Part shown: one piece after another, positions 40,803 to 49,694 of the stretch
Numbering within the stretch: position 1 is the stretch's first letter
Layout of the letters: every line of letters begins with the position of its first letter
Assembly (NCBI RefSeq): GCF_011777495.1
Contig: NZ_JAATJS010000002.1
Coordinates: 558,001-622,000, forward strand
Direction: 5' to 3'
DNA: 64,000 nucleotides
Source: Microvirga terricola
Lineage (GTDB): Bacteria > Pseudomonadota > Alphaproteobacteria > Rhizobiales > Beijerinckiaceae
Notes under the pieces: generated by a model
Database searches by the model: none
Seen by the model: the letters and a program-made list of their open reading frames with translations, nothing else
Told to the model about the DNA's origin: nothing
Made by a program: the position numbers and the translations under genes

Positions 40803-42236
40803 CTAGAACAGGCGCGGGCCGCGCTGGCGCGGCGCGGGCGGCGCGCCATTGCTCGCGTTACCACCAACGATGATCGCTGCGCCTTCTGTCAAATCGCCGC
40901 GCAGAACTTCCGTGTAATTGCCGTCTGTGATGCCGAGGCGCAGCGTGACGGCTTGCGGATTGCCGTCGGCGCCGGGCTGATAGACGCGTCCGGCAGACCA
41001 GTATTCTGCGTCGGCAGCCCGTGCCTCCTTGTTGCGTCCACCACGCCTGTTGCCGCCTTGAGCCTCGGTTGCGGGAGGCTTCGCGGCGACGGCGACGGCC
41101 GCCGGGACTCCCGCCGGGCGGAAGCGTAAGGCCGCATTCGGGATGCGCAAGGCGTTGTCGCGCTCCTCCGTAACGATCTGAAGATTGGCGGTCATGCCAG
41201 GCAACAGAGCCTGATCGTCATTCTTCACGCCGATGACGGCGGTGTAGGTGACGACGTTCTGCACCGTCTGCGCGCCGAGGCGCACCATGCGGACGACGCC
41301 TTCGAATGTCCGGTTGGGATAAGCGTTGACCGTGAAGCTCGCGCGTTGGCCAGCCTTGAGGCGGCCCACATCCGCCTCGTCGATATTGGCGTAGATGTCG
41401 ATCGCACGCAGATCCTGCGCGACGGTGAAGAGGGTGGGGGAGGAGAGCGAGGCGGCGACCGTCTGGCCAAGTTCGATATCCCGCTTCACCACCACGCCTT
41501 CGACGGGAGAACGGATCTCCGTGCGCGCGAGATCGATCTCGATGTCTTTCAGTTTCGCCTCACGCTGCAGGATCAGCGCATCCGCCGATTTCAAGGCGGC
41601 GTCCGCGAGTGCGATGTCGGCCTTCAATCCAAGCTGCTCGGCTTGGTTGGAGGCAATCTGCGCGACGGCGGAAGCAATGGCCGCCTTCTGGACATCGAGT
41701 TGGGTCTTGGCCTGATCGAGCGCGTTCTGCGTGCCGACAGCGCGCGCGGTGAGTTCGGTCTGCCGGTCAAAATTGCGCTGCGCCTCGATAAGTTGCGCGG
41801 TGGCCCGGTCGCGCTGTGCAGCGAGATCGTCCGCGACGGCTTGCGCCTTTTGAAGAAGTGAGCGGGCCTTGTCGATCTGCGCGCTCTTCGTCTCGCGATC
41901 TGCCCTGGCCTGTGCCAGATCGGCCATGGCCGCGTCGCGGCGGGAGCGGATTTGTTCGGAATAGAGCCGCGCGACGACCTGGCCTTCCTTCACTGGCGTG
42001 TTGTAGTCGGCGAGCACCTCCACCACCTGGCCGGAGAGCTGCGAGCCGACGAGAACCGTGGTGACGGGGTTGAGCGTTCCGGTGGCGCGCACGCTCGCCA
42101 CGATGGGGCCGCGCTCGACAGCGGCCAGTCGATACGCGGCGTCAGCCGCGCTGCCGCCCGCGGGTCTCCAGAGGAAAAATCCGGCTGCGCCCGCAAGGAC
42201 TGCAAATCCACCCAACCAGAACCAGATACGCCGCAA
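40803..42236 (-). CDS. MacA-type periplasmic membrane-fusion protein
   Basis: 477 residues, TTG start at 42236 with a G-rich ribosome site. N-terminal anchor helix ([19 protein letters not shown]), lipoyl half [13 protein letters not shown], a long coiled coil of Ala/Gln/Lys-rich heptads (~100-215), the second lipoyl half [13 protein letters not shown], and a beta-barrel. It bridges the ABC permease to an outer-membrane channel. First gene of this three-gene efflux operon. Confidence 0.9.
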   Translation of the reverse strand: MRRIWFWLGGFAVLAGAAGFFLWRPAGGSAADAAYRLAAVERGPIVASVRATGTLNPVTTVLVGSQLSGQVVEVLADYNTPVKEGQVVARLYSEQIRSRRDAAMADLAQARADRETKSAQIDKARSLLQKAQAVADDLAAQRDRATAQLIEAQRNFDRQTELTARAVGTQNALDQAKTQLDVQKAAIASAVAQIASNQAEQLGLKADIALADAALKSADALILQREAKLKDIEIDLARTEIRSPVEGVVVKRDIELGQTVAASLSSPTLFTVAQDLRAIDIYANIDEADVGRLKAGQRASFTVNAYPNRTFEGVVRMVRLGAQTVQNVVTYTAVIGVKNDDQALLPGMTANLQIVTEERDNALRIPNAALRFRPAGVPAAVAVAAKPPATEAQGGNRRGGRNKEARAADAEYWSAGRVYQPGADGNPQAVTLRLGITDGNYTEVLRGDLTEGAAIIVGGNASNGAPPAPRQRGPRLF

Positions 42237-42252
42237 GGAAGCCCCCCGAATC

Positions 42253-42316
42253 CGACAAGTTGTCGATTTTTCGCGAGTTTGACCGAAATCTCTTTGGAAT
42301 TCGAGTTAACTCTTTG
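42253..42316 (-). promoter_or_regulatory. Repeat-rich control region of the efflux operon
   Basis: Within 65 bp upstream of the MacA-type start lie a palindrome CGACAA-G-TTGTCG (42253-42265), a perfect 10-bp palindrome GAGTTAACTC (42303-42312), and two direct CTCTTTG copies at 42290 and 42310, exactly 20 bp apart. These are candidate regulator sites. No classical -10/-35 pair is obvious. Confidence 0.4.
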
Positions 42317-43090
42317 TCATGCGGCAACGCTGGCAGGCCGTTTGGCGATCAGGTTGCGCAGAGTGGTGATGGTCGAGGCGTCGGCAACCCCGTCCACCCG
42401 CTCGGGGCGGAAGTGGCGCTGGAAGGCCGAGACGACCTTTTCCGTGATTTCGTCGAACACGCCGGTGATCTTCACGCCATAGCCATACATGGCGAGCATC
42501 GCCTGAAGTGCCTCGATGGGCATGCCCTCATCGCCGCGCGAGAAGAAGCGTCCGTCGCTCATCGGTGCTGCGGGCACCCAATGGCCGATCCCCGCCTCAT
42601 GCAGTCGGCCCCACGGAAAAACCTCACCCGGATCGACTTTGCGGCCCGGCGCGACATCCGAATGGCCGAGCACCCGCGTCGCTGGAATCCGCCAGCGGGT
42701 GACGATGTCTTTTGTCAGCGCAATGACGCTCTGCATCTGTACGTCGGGATAGGCGGGCAGGCCGCCCGGGTGGCCGGCATTCGCGATCTCGATGCCGATG
42801 GAGCACGAATTGATGTCCGTCTCCCCCTCCCAAGAGGAGGCGCCCGCGTGCCACGCGCGACGTGACTCGGGTACGAGTTGAAGGACGCGGCCGTCACTGA
42901 AAACGAAATAATGCGCAGAGACTTGCGAGACCGGGTTGCAAAGCCATTGCAGCGCCTCGCCCTCATCCGGCATGCCGGTATAGTGCAGCACAACCATGTT
43001 CGGACGCTGGCCGTTCTTCCTCTCGCCATGGTTGGGCGAAGGAAAAACCTTCGCGGCAACGGGACTTTCCGGGGAGAGCGGAGCGTTCAT
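42317..43090 (-). CDS. N-acetylmuramoyl-L-alanine amidase (AmpD/AmiD type)
   Basis: 257 residues from ATG 43090, which has AGGTGA 7 nt upstream (a TTG at 43096 is less likely). An Amidase_2 domain with zinc ligands in V-V-L-H-Y-T-G-M and G-H-S-D-V-A-P-G-R-K-V-D-P-G, then a C-terminal peptidoglycan-binding helix bundle (residues ~175-255). It cleaves the bond between MurNAc and the stem peptide, in cell-wall recycling or turnover. No export signal is visible, so a cytoplasmic AmpD-like role with anhydromuropeptides is plausible. Confidence 0.88.
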   Translation of the reverse strand: MNAPLSPESPVAAKVFPSPNHGERKNGQRPNMVVLHYTGMPDEGEALQWLCNPVSQVSAHYFVFSDGRVLQLVPESRRAWHAGASSWEGETDINSCSIGIEIANAGHPGGLPAYPDVQMQSVIALTKDIVTRWRIPATRVLGHSDVAPGRKVDPGEVFPWGRLHEAGIGHWVPAAPMSDGRFFSRGDEGMPIEALQAMLAMYGYGVKITGVFDEITEKVVSAFQRHFRPERVDGVADASTITTLRNLIAKRPASVAA

Positions 43091-43097
43091 TTTCAAG

Positions 43098-43823
43098 TCA
43101 CCTGATCTTCCGTTCGGCCGCGAGGCGTTCCCAGGCAGCGTTGATGATGGCCAATCGCTCGGTCGCGATCTTCACCGCCTCTGGTGGCAAGCCTCGCGCG
43201 ATTTCGCGGTCGGGATGGTTTTCCGCAACGAGCTTGCGGTAATGCCGCTTCAATTCTTCGTCGCTGAAAGAGCGGTCGGCCTTGAGAATGAGATAAGGAT
43301 CGTCCGCGCGCCGGACATGTCGCGCCGCGACGCGCTCGAACTCTGTGTCGGAAAAACCGAAGATCGCCGCTACGTCCTTGACGTAGGCGTATTCTGCGTC
43401 GTGGATCGCGCCGTCAGCCTTTGCGATGTGAAACAGCCCGTCGAGAACGTCTTCGAGCAGGGCGGGTTCATCCTTGAATTCGGCGCCGATCTGGCGGGCA
43501 TAAGCCTCGAAACCATCGGTCGTTTTGTTGGCGAGGTCGAAGAGACGCTGCACGCGCTCGCGGTCGCTGGGGGAGACTTCAATAATCTGTTCGAATGCTC
43601 TGATCTCGCGATCCACCACGACGCCATCGGCTTTCGCCATCTTGGCGGCCAAAGCCACCAATCCCGTGGTGAAGATGACGTCGCGTGGCGGCCGACCGAA
43701 AATCGCGCCCTCACGGTCGATCAACATATGTCCTGCGACACCGCCAAGCAGTGCGCCAATCGGCCCACCCAGCGCCAGGCCGATGCCGGCACCACCGAGC
43801 TTACCCCAAATCGATTGAATCAT
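43098..43823 (-). CDS. TerB-DnaJ (DjlA-like) co-chaperone
   Basis: 241 residues. A glycine-rich N-terminal hydrophobic stretch (G-G-A-G-I-G-L-A-L-G-G-P-I-G-A-L-L-G-G) probably inserts in the membrane, then a TerB-like helical domain (A-A-K-M-A-K-A-D-G-V and H-I-A-K-A-D-G-A-I-H, two repeats with acidic metal-site residues), then a C-terminal J-domain with the H-P-D motif (E-N-H-P-D-R). DjlA proteins recruit DnaK to the inner membrane. It is 7 bp upstream of the amidase ATG, so co-transcription is likely. Confidence 0.88.
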   Translation of the reverse strand: MIQSIWGKLGGAGIGLALGGPIGALLGGVAGHMLIDREGAIFGRPPRDVIFTTGLVALAAKMAKADGVVVDREIRAFEQIIEVSPSDRERVQRLFDLANKTTDGFEAYARQIGAEFKDEPALLEDVLDGLFHIAKADGAIHDAEYAYVKDVAAIFGFSDTEFERVAARHVRRADDPYLILKADRSFSDEELKRHYRKLVAENHPDREIARGLPPEAVKIATERLAIINAAWERLAAERKIR

Positions 43824-43832
43824 CGTGATTCA
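43816..43832 (-). promoter_or_regulatory. TGAATCA-TCG-TGATTCA palindrome over the djlA-like start codon
   Basis: Perfect 7-bp arms with a 3-bp centre. The start codon occupies 43821-43823, inside the element. Each arm contains a GANTC site, the target of the alphaproteobacterial CcrM methylase. Confidence 0.5.
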
Positions 43833-43849
43833 GTGGTCGCTCAACTCCA

Positions 43850-43887
43850 GGCAAAAAGAAAGGGGGCCGAGACGAATCTCGGCCCCC
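43850..43887 (-). terminator. Intrinsic terminator of the glycine-zipper lipoprotein gene
   Basis: On the minus strand an 11-bp stem (43887-43877 with 43872-43862) with a 4-nt loop is followed by TTTCTTTTT. It lies 24 bp after the lipoprotein stop and isolates it from the djlA-like gene. Confidence 0.85.
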
Positions 43888-43910
43888 AAAACGTGATGTT
43901 GGAGCGTCAA

Positions 43911-44189
43911 TTAACGGCAATAGATGTTGCCGTAGACGTCCTGATAAGTGCCATAGGGGCAGGCCGGGCGAGCCGGAGCAGTGCCCGCGCCAATGATCGC
44001 ACCGCCCGCAGCGCCAATCGCAGCGCCGGCAAGAGCGCCACCCGCACGGCCCGTGGCCGCACCACCAATCGCTGCACCGGCAAGGCCGCCAATGGCTGCG
44101 CCGCCGACGGCGCGTTCGCCGGGGGTGTTGCAGGCCGCCATCGAAAGGGTGAGCGCGCCGGCGGCAATCGCTGTGATGATCTTTTTCAT
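43911..44189 (-). CDS. Small glycine-zipper lipoprotein
   Basis: 92 residues. Lipoprotein signal with lipobox L-S-M-A-A-C (Cys20), then a 45-residue glycine-zipper region of repeated G-G-A-A-I-G/A-G-A-A-I-G units, and a short tail with two cysteines (A-C-P-Y-G-T-Y and the terminal Y-C-R). Resembles the YMGG/17-kDa-antigen type outer-membrane lipoproteins. It should be anchored by its N-terminus in the outer membrane; the zipper may insert or oligomerise. The function of these proteins is poorly known. It is a single-gene unit with its own terminator. Confidence 0.85.
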   Translation of the reverse strand: MKKIITAIAAGALTLSMAACNTPGERAVGGAAIGGLAGAAIGGAATGRAGGALAGAAIGAAGGAIIGAGTAPARPACPYGTYQDVYGNIYCR

Positions 44190-44235
44190 GGAAGCTTCCC
44201 TGTACTTAGTGGGCCGTAGCCTGCCCGAGCCCTAC

Positions 44236-44250
44236 TTAACCTTAGCTTAA
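44236..44250. promoter_or_regulatory. CtrA-type box TTAA-N7-TTAA
   Basis: Exact match to the CtrA consensus spacing (TTAA, CCTTAGC, TTAA). It lies 47 bp upstream of the lipoprotein start (minus) and 233 bp upstream of the lytic transglycosylase start (plus), in the 294-bp gap between them, which otherwise holds only AT-richer sequence without a clear feature. Confidence 0.5.
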
Positions 44251-44483
44251 CACCCAGGCCAACTCGCAAAGCCTGAATCCGTTCCTCATAATTGAACTGA
44301 GCTGTAGAAAACTCGTTCAGGCTTGTCTCTCAAGATTTTTCCAGTAAAACGGCCGAGCTTTCAGTCCTAAATGGTCTAGCTTAACGATCCGTTCAGAATC
44401 ATTGTGTCTTTCCTCGCCACATCTTTGCCCTATTTCGACAGCACCCAAGCTTCGTCTGAAATTATTGGCTACCGAGGTTTTGA

Positions 44484-45260
44484 GTGACTTTGCAGCATTT
44501 TTTGAGAACGATGGCGGTCGCAATTTTGGGCGCAATTGCACTTTCACTTGTGTCTCAAGCCAAGGCTGAAAGCGGCGAGGGCAATGGCATTCTGCCCCCC
44601 GGCAATTCCGAGATCGAAGCTTCTCAAAATGCGGCTCCCGCTCAAGAAGCGGAGGACAAGAGTCCTGCGAAGAAGCCCGCGAAGGCCGCCGTGAAAACCC
44701 CGGTAGAGCAGGGTGCCAAGCCGGCGGCCCCGGCTCGTGAAGAGGCCTCCGCCGACGCGGCCGTGTCGGAAACCGCAAGTGCTGAGGCCGGGCAGGACAA
44801 CATTCCAAGTATCGAGGTGACCTCGGCCATCTTGTCCGGTCAAAGCGATGCACGTCTCCGGCTGAAGCCGGTGGACGTCACGCGGGCCGACACGATCCGC
44901 CCGATGATCGCGCGCCATGCGTCCGAGAACGGCGTGCCGTTCGCGCTGGTCGATGCCGTCGTCCGTATCGAAAGCCGCTACAACCCGGTTGCGCGCAACG
45001 GCGTGAATGTCGGCCTGACCCAGATCAATGTCCGTACCGCACAATCCCTCGGCTACCAGGGCGGAGCCGCCGGTCTTTTCGATGCCGAGACCAACCTGCG
45101 TTATGGCGTCAAATATCTCGCCCAGGCCTACAAACTTGCCCGCGGCGACACCTGCGGCACCATCCTGCGCTATCAGGCGGGGCATCGGGCCGAGACGATG
45201 ACCAGGGCGTCCCGCACCTATTGCGGCAAGGTGAAGACGTTGATCGGGGCCTCGAGCTAA
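44484..45260 (+). CDS. Lytic transglycosylase (SLT domain)
   Basis: 258 residues from GTG 44484 with GAGG 6 nt upstream. Signal peptide to about residue 30 (L-V-S-Q-A-K-A-E). A low-complexity Ala/Lys/Pro/Glu linker (residues ~50-105) precedes the SLT domain. The catalytic Glu is in V-V-R-I-E-S-R-Y-N-P, followed by V-G-L-T-Q-I-N and N-L-R-Y-G-V-K-Y-L-A. It cuts peptidoglycan in the periplasm with anhydro-ring formation. Next to rnpB and dcw, its role could be growth or division related. Confidence 0.9.
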   Translation: MTLQHFLRTMAVAILGAIALSLVSQAKAESGEGNGILPPGNSEIEASQNAAPAQEAEDKSPAKKPAKAAVKTPVEQGAKPAAPAREEASADAAVSETASAEAGQDNIPSIEVTSAILSGQSDARLRLKPVDVTRADTIRPMIARHASENGVPFALVDAVVRIESRYNPVARNGVNVGLTQINVRTAQSLGYQGGAAGLFDAETNLRYGVKYLAQAYKLARGDTCGTILRYQAGHRAETMTRASRTYCGKVKTLIGASS

Positions 45261-45270
45261 CCTTGCGCCT

Positions 45271-45299
45271 TGACGAGGGTGGGCCTTTCGCACCACATC
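45271..45299 (+). promoter_or_regulatory. Probable promoter of rnpB
   Basis: TTGACG at 45271-45276 with a weak -10 (CCACAT region, 17-18 bp later) about 7 bp before the mature 5' end of the RNase P RNA. The -35 is good, the -10 poor; position is the main support. Confidence 0.45.
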
Positions 45300-45305
45300 G
45301 GCATT

Positions 45306-45693
<388 letters not shown>

Positions 45694-45819
45694 ACCTCAA
45701 TTTCGACGCGAGTTTTGTGGAGAGGAAGGCGCAAACCGTTGTGCCGCTTACGATTCATTAACCGTAAACACGTCTGATGGGGTCGAATGCCGAAAAGCCT
45801 GCCGACTCAATCGTTTCCG

Positions 45820-45859
45820 TTGACGCCCATAGTATCCCATGTTATCCCAAATCATCCCG
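45820..45859 (+). promoter_or_regulatory. dcw promoter overlapped by four phased MraZ boxes
   Basis: CCCA/CCCG tetrads begin at 45826, 45836, 45846 and 45856, an exact 10-bp period, which read as TGGG repeats on the minus strand. MraZ is known to bind TGGG-type direct repeats with 10-bp periodicity before mraZ. TTGACG at 45820 with TATCCC 17 bp later is a candidate core promoter inside the boxes, fitting autorepression. The rest of the 314-bp gap 45694-46007 shows nothing else certain. Confidence 0.7.
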
Positions 45860-46007
45860 TCGGCGGTTTCTTCCCAAGGGGACATCGGGCGCCCGGTTGG
45901 CGCAGGTCTCTCTGAGCGGAAAGTAGCGTTCATGCCGGCGCCGGGGGGCGGTGGATCCGTTCGATCCGCCGCGGGGCTGACAAGCAGAAGCGAGCGAGCC
46001 GCGGCCG

Positions 46008-46505
46008 ATGAACCGCTTCGTGTCCAATTTCACCAACAAGTTGGACTCGAAAGGTCGGGTTTCGATCCCGGCGTCTTTCCGGGCCATTCTGGCCACGGAT
46101 GGGTTCGAGGGGCTCTACGTGCATCCGGCGCTCGACGCGCCGGCTCTGGACGCGGGCGGCAACGTGCTTCTGAACGAGATCGATGCGTTTTTGTCGACGC
46201 TGTCACCCTATTCGGACGAGCGGGATCAGCTGTCGACGGCGTTGTTCGGCACCAGCGAAATCCTCAAAGTCGATCCGGAAGGGCGTGTCATCCTGACGGA
46301 TTCAGTGAAAGTCCATGCCGGCATTGCGGACGCGGTTACGTTCGTGGGGCTGGGTCACAAGTTCCAGATTTGGGAGCCCGAGAGTTTCCGTGCGCACTTG
46401 GAGGAGGCGCGCACGAAGGTCAGAGACCTGAAGAAGGTTTTGGGAACGCGGAATATGGAACAACGTTTGGTGCAGGATATCTCACCAGGAGCACGGGAAC
46501 GATGA
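46008..46505 (+). CDS. mraZ: Transcriptional regulator MraZ
   Basis: 165-residue AbrB-like regulator with two copies of the swapped-hairpin repeat. The first opens [19 protein letters not shown], the second has [12 protein letters not shown]. It assembles as a ring and represses its own operon. First gene of dcw. The ribosome site is weak, and the stop overlaps the rsmH start (ATGA). Confidence 0.95.
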   Translation: MNRFVSNFTNKLDSKGRVSIPASFRAILATDGFEGLYVHPALDAPALDAGGNVLLNEIDAFLSTLSPYSDERDQLSTALFGTSEILKVDPEGRVILTDSVKVHAGIADAVTFVGLGHKFQIWEPESFRAHLEEARTKVRDLKKVLGTRNMEQRLVQDISPGARER

Positions 46506-47551
46506 TGGGACGCGGCGACGGCCCAGGAGCCGGAGCCGCTGGCGGACCGACCCGTCACGTTCCCGTCCTCCTGGCAGAGGTCCTGACGGCGCTCGATGTG
46601 AAGCGCGGCGGCACTTTCATTGATGGTACATTCGGCGCGGGCGGATACACGCGCGCCATTCTCGACGGACATCCCCGCAACTCGGTAGTCGCCATTGACC
46701 GCGATCCCGATGCCATTGCGGGCGGCGAGGCCTTGGTCGCGAAGGTCAAGAAGCGCCTGACGCTCGTGCATGGGCGGTTCGGCGACCTCGACGAGATCAC
46801 GAAGGCGCAAGGGGTGGAGAGCGTCGACGGTGTCGTGCTCGACATCGGCGTGTCCTCGATGCAGCTCGACGAAGCCGAGCGCGGCTTCTCGTTCCGCGGC
46901 GAAGGCCCGCTCGACATGCGCATGGAGCAGTCGGGTCCGAGCGCGGCGGATCTCGTCAATGAGGCCTCGGAAGCCGAGCTTGCGGACATTTTCTATCATT
47001 ACGGCGAGGAGCGCCGCGCCCGGTTCGTGGCTCGCGCCATCATCGAGGCGCGCCGCCGTGAGCCTTTCGAGACGACGCGCCAGCTTGCGGATCTCGTCGC
47101 TTCGCTGATCCGGCAGGAGCCCGGCGGCATTCATCCGGCGACGCGGGTGTTTCAGGGGCTGCGCATCGCGGTCAATGACGAACTTGGCGAACTGGTTCGT
47201 GCACTTCACTCGGCGGAACGCATTCTCAAGCCCGGCGGACGGCTGGTCGTCGTCACCTTCCATTCGCTTGAAGACCGCATCGTAAAACAGTTCTTCGCGG
47301 CCCGTACGGGGCGCGCGCCGAGCGGTTCGCGCCATCTGCCGACCATGAATGTGGTGGAGCCGACCTTCGACGCCATCACCAAGGGGCCGGTGGGGCCGAG
47401 CGATCAAGAAATCGCGCGCAATCCACGTGCACGCTCGGCGAAACTCCGGGCCGGTGCGCGCACGACTGCGCCCGCGCAGGAGCCGTTGAGCGCCATTACT
47501 ATGCTGGCTGAATTGCCGCAGACGGCCGAGAAACGGGGAGGGCGCCGGTGA
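46502..47551 (+). CDS. rsmH: 16S rRNA m4C1402 methyltransferase
   Basis: 349 residues. Methylates N4 of C1402 in the 16S rRNA decoding centre. H-V-P-V-L-L-A-E-V near residue 19, [12 protein letters not shown] (SAM site), D-R-D-P-D-A and [11 protein letters not shown] are all typical. The C-terminal H-S-L-E-D-R-I-V-K is present. ATG 46502 overlaps mraZ; an adjacent ATG at 46505 is in frame. Confidence 0.95.
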   Translation: MMGRGDGPGAGAAGGPTRHVPVLLAEVLTALDVKRGGTFIDGTFGAGGYTRAILDGHPRNSVVAIDRDPDAIAGGEALVAKVKKRLTLVHGRFGDLDEITKAQGVESVDGVVLDIGVSSMQLDEAERGFSFRGEGPLDMRMEQSGPSAADLVNEASEAELADIFYHYGEERRARFVARAIIEARRREPFETTRQLADLVASLIRQEPGGIHPATRVFQGLRIAVNDELGELVRALHSAERILKPGGRLVVVTFHSLEDRIVKQFFAARTGRAPSGSRHLPTMNVVEPTFDAITKGPVGPSDQEIARNPRARSAKLRAGARTTAPAQEPLSAITMLAELPQTAEKRGGRR

Positions 47552-47925
47552 TCCGATTTCTGCATATGGTCGCCATCTCCGCGCTCATCGCGTCGGCGGG
47601 TTATGCCTATTCGATCAAGTATGAGACGTTGTCGCACGTCGAGCAGGTGGCGAAGTTGAAGGCGAAGGTGCAGCGCGAGCGCGATGCCATCGCCGTGCTC
47701 CAGGCCGAGTGGCAATATCTCGACCGTCCTGATCGCTTGCAGGATGCCGTCAATCAGCATCTCGATCTTCAGCCCATGAAGATCCAGCAATTGGCCCGCT
47801 TGTCCGAGCTTCCCAACCGCCCCGTCCGCGACGACGAAATCGGCCGTTTGCTCGAGCCGACGGCAACGCCGAAAGACAAGACAACCGACGCCCGCACTCC
47901 GACAACACAAACCCCGAAACGGTAA
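47548..47925 (+). CDS. ftsL: Cell division protein FtsL
   Basis: 125-residue bitopic protein of the FtsQLB complex. Short cytoplasmic end, one helix ([16 protein letters not shown]), then a periplasmic coiled coil ([21 protein letters not shown]) and a polar Thr/Pro tail. Identity rests on topology and on its place between rsmH and ftsI. GTG start inside the rsmH stop. Confidence 0.88.
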   Translation: MIRFLHMVAISALIASAGYAYSIKYETLSHVEQVAKLKAKVQRERDAIAVLQAEWQYLDRPDRLQDAVNQHLDLQPMKIQQLARLSELPNRPVRDDEIGRLLEPTATPKDKTTDARTPTTQTPKR

Positions 47926-47930
47926 AACCC

Positions 47931-49694
47931 GTGTTGCAAGAGACCGATCCCGACCTCCTGGCCAAGTCTGCTCCGCCAAAGCGGGGTATCCTCGGTCATA
48001 TCCGCGAGCTGTTTCGCCTGCGCGTGGACAAGAGCACGGCGCGCGTCGGTCTTGCAGCGTTCTGCTTCGTGATGCTCTTCGGCGTCATCGGCGGTAGGCT
48101 GGTTTTCCTGGCGATGACGAGCGACAATTCGAGCGCCATGCGCCGGGCCGCTTCGTCGGAAATCTCGGCAGCCCGTCCCGACATCACCGACCGCAACGGC
48201 GAGATTCTCGCGACCGACGTGAAGATGGTGTCTGTCTTTGCGGAACCGCGCAACATCATCGACAAGGACGAGGCGACGGAGCTTCTCACCGCCGTCCTGC
48301 CGGATCTCGACGCCACCGACCTGCGCAACAAGCTCGGCACCAAGAAGGGCTTCGTGTGGGTCAAGCGCGAGATCACGCCGCGCCAGCAGGCGGAGGTGCA
48401 TCGCCTCGGCATTCCAGGCATCGGCTTCCTGCCCGAGAACAAGCGCGTCTATCCCAATGCCAACGCCGCAGCCCACGTGCTGGGTTTCGCCAATGTCGAC
48501 AATGTCGGCATCGCGGGCATGGAGAAATACATCGATAGCCAAGGCCTGCAGGATCTCAACGGCGCAGGCTTCAGCATTTCGGCGTCCGACTTGAAGCCGG
48601 TGCAGCTCTCCCTCGACCTACGCGTGCAACACGCGCTGCGCGACGAGCTGGCCAAGGGCATGGCGAAGTACAAAGCCAAGGCGACCGCCGGCGCGATCAT
48701 GGACGTGAACACAGGCGAGATCATCGCACTTGCCTCGCTGCCGGACTACGATCCGAACAACCCGGTCGATGCGCTGGAGCCCGACCGCATCAATCGCATC
48801 AATGTCGGCGTGTTCGAGATGGGCTCGACCTTCAAGGCGCTGACGACTGCGATGGCGCTCGACTCCGGCAAGTACACCATCAACTCGACCTTGGATGCGC
48901 GCTCCGGTCTGCGCTATGGCAAGTTCACCATCGGCGATTACCACGCGACGCACCGCGTTCTCACTGTGCCGGAGGTGTTCATCCATTCCTCGAATATCGG
49001 CACGGCTCGCATGGCGCTCGGCATCGGCGTCGAGGGACACAAGGCTTTCCTGCGCAAGATGGGGCAGCTCACGCGCCTGGAAACCGAGCTCCCTGAAAAC
49101 GCCGCGCCCATCGTTCCGCCGCGCTGGGGCGAACTCAACACCATGACCATCGCTTTCGGTCACGGCCTTGCGGTCGCGCCGCTTCAGGCGTTGATGGCGG
49201 TGGGTGCTCTCGTGAACGGTGGCGCCCTCATTCCGCCGACCTTCCTGAAGCGGGATGAGGTCACCGCACGACAGAACGCGCTGCAGGTTCTCAAGCCCGA
49301 GACCAGCGAAGCGATGCGCTATGTGATGCGCCTCAACGCCTCGAATCCTGCTGGATCGGCCTCGGCGGTCGCCATTGCGGGTTATTTCGTCGGCGGCAAG
49401 ACCGGCACGGCGGAAAAAGTCATCAACGGGCGTTATTCGAAGAACAAGAATTTTACGACGTTCACGGCGATCCTGCCCGCAGACAAGCCGAAGTATGTGT
49501 TTTTGACGATCATGGACGAGCCGCAGGCGGTGGAAGGCACTTATGGATTCTCGACGGCGGGCTGGAATGCCGGTCCTGTCACCGGGAACATCATCGAGCG
49601 GATCGCGCCGATCCTCGGTGTGCCGCCGCGCTTCGAGCCGCCGGTCATGCCGTTCCCGCTGATGTCGCGCCTCAATGCGTGGGGGATCAAGTAA
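47931..49694 (+). CDS. ftsI: Division-specific transpeptidase FtsI (PBP3)
   Basis: 587 residues; crosslinks septal peptidoglycan in the periplasm. One N-terminal helix near 38-62, a pedestal domain (R-P-D-I-T-D-R-N-G-E-I-L-A) and the transpeptidase domain with S299-T-F-K302, S353-S-N355 and K490-T-G492, the full active-site triad. GTG start 5 bp after ftsL; the stop overlaps murE (TAATG). Confidence 0.96.
   Translation: MLQETDPDLLAKSAPPKRGILGHIRELFRLRVDKSTARVGLAAFCFVMLFGVIGGRLVFLAMTSDNSSAMRRAASSEISAARPDITDRNGEILATDVKMVSVFAEPRNIIDKDEATELLTAVLPDLDATDLRNKLGTKKGFVWVKREITPRQQAEVHRLGIPGIGFLPENKRVYPNANAAAHVLGFANVDNVGIAGMEKYIDSQGLQDLNGAGFSISASDLKPVQLSLDLRVQHALRDELAKGMAKYKAKATAGAIMDVNTGEIIALASLPDYDPNNPVDALEPDRINRINVGVFEMGSTFKALTTAMALDSGKYTINSTLDARSGLRYGKFTIGDYHATHRVLTVPEVFIHSSNIGTARMALGIGVEGHKAFLRKMGQLTRLETELPENAAPIVPPRWGELNTMTIAFGHGLAVAPLQALMAVGALVNGGALIPPTFLKRDEVTARQNALQVLKPETSEAMRYVMRLNASNPAGSASAVAIAGYFVGGKTGTAEKVINGRYSKNKNFTTFTAILPADKPKYVFLTIMDEPQAVEGTYGFSTAGWNAGPVTGNIIERIAPILGVPPRFEPPVMPFPLMSRLNAWGIK

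Noticed and set aside
44610..44790. Tandem repeat in the lytic transglycosylase gene
   Set aside because: It is a low-complexity Ala/Lys/Pro/Glu linker without a fixed repeat unit.
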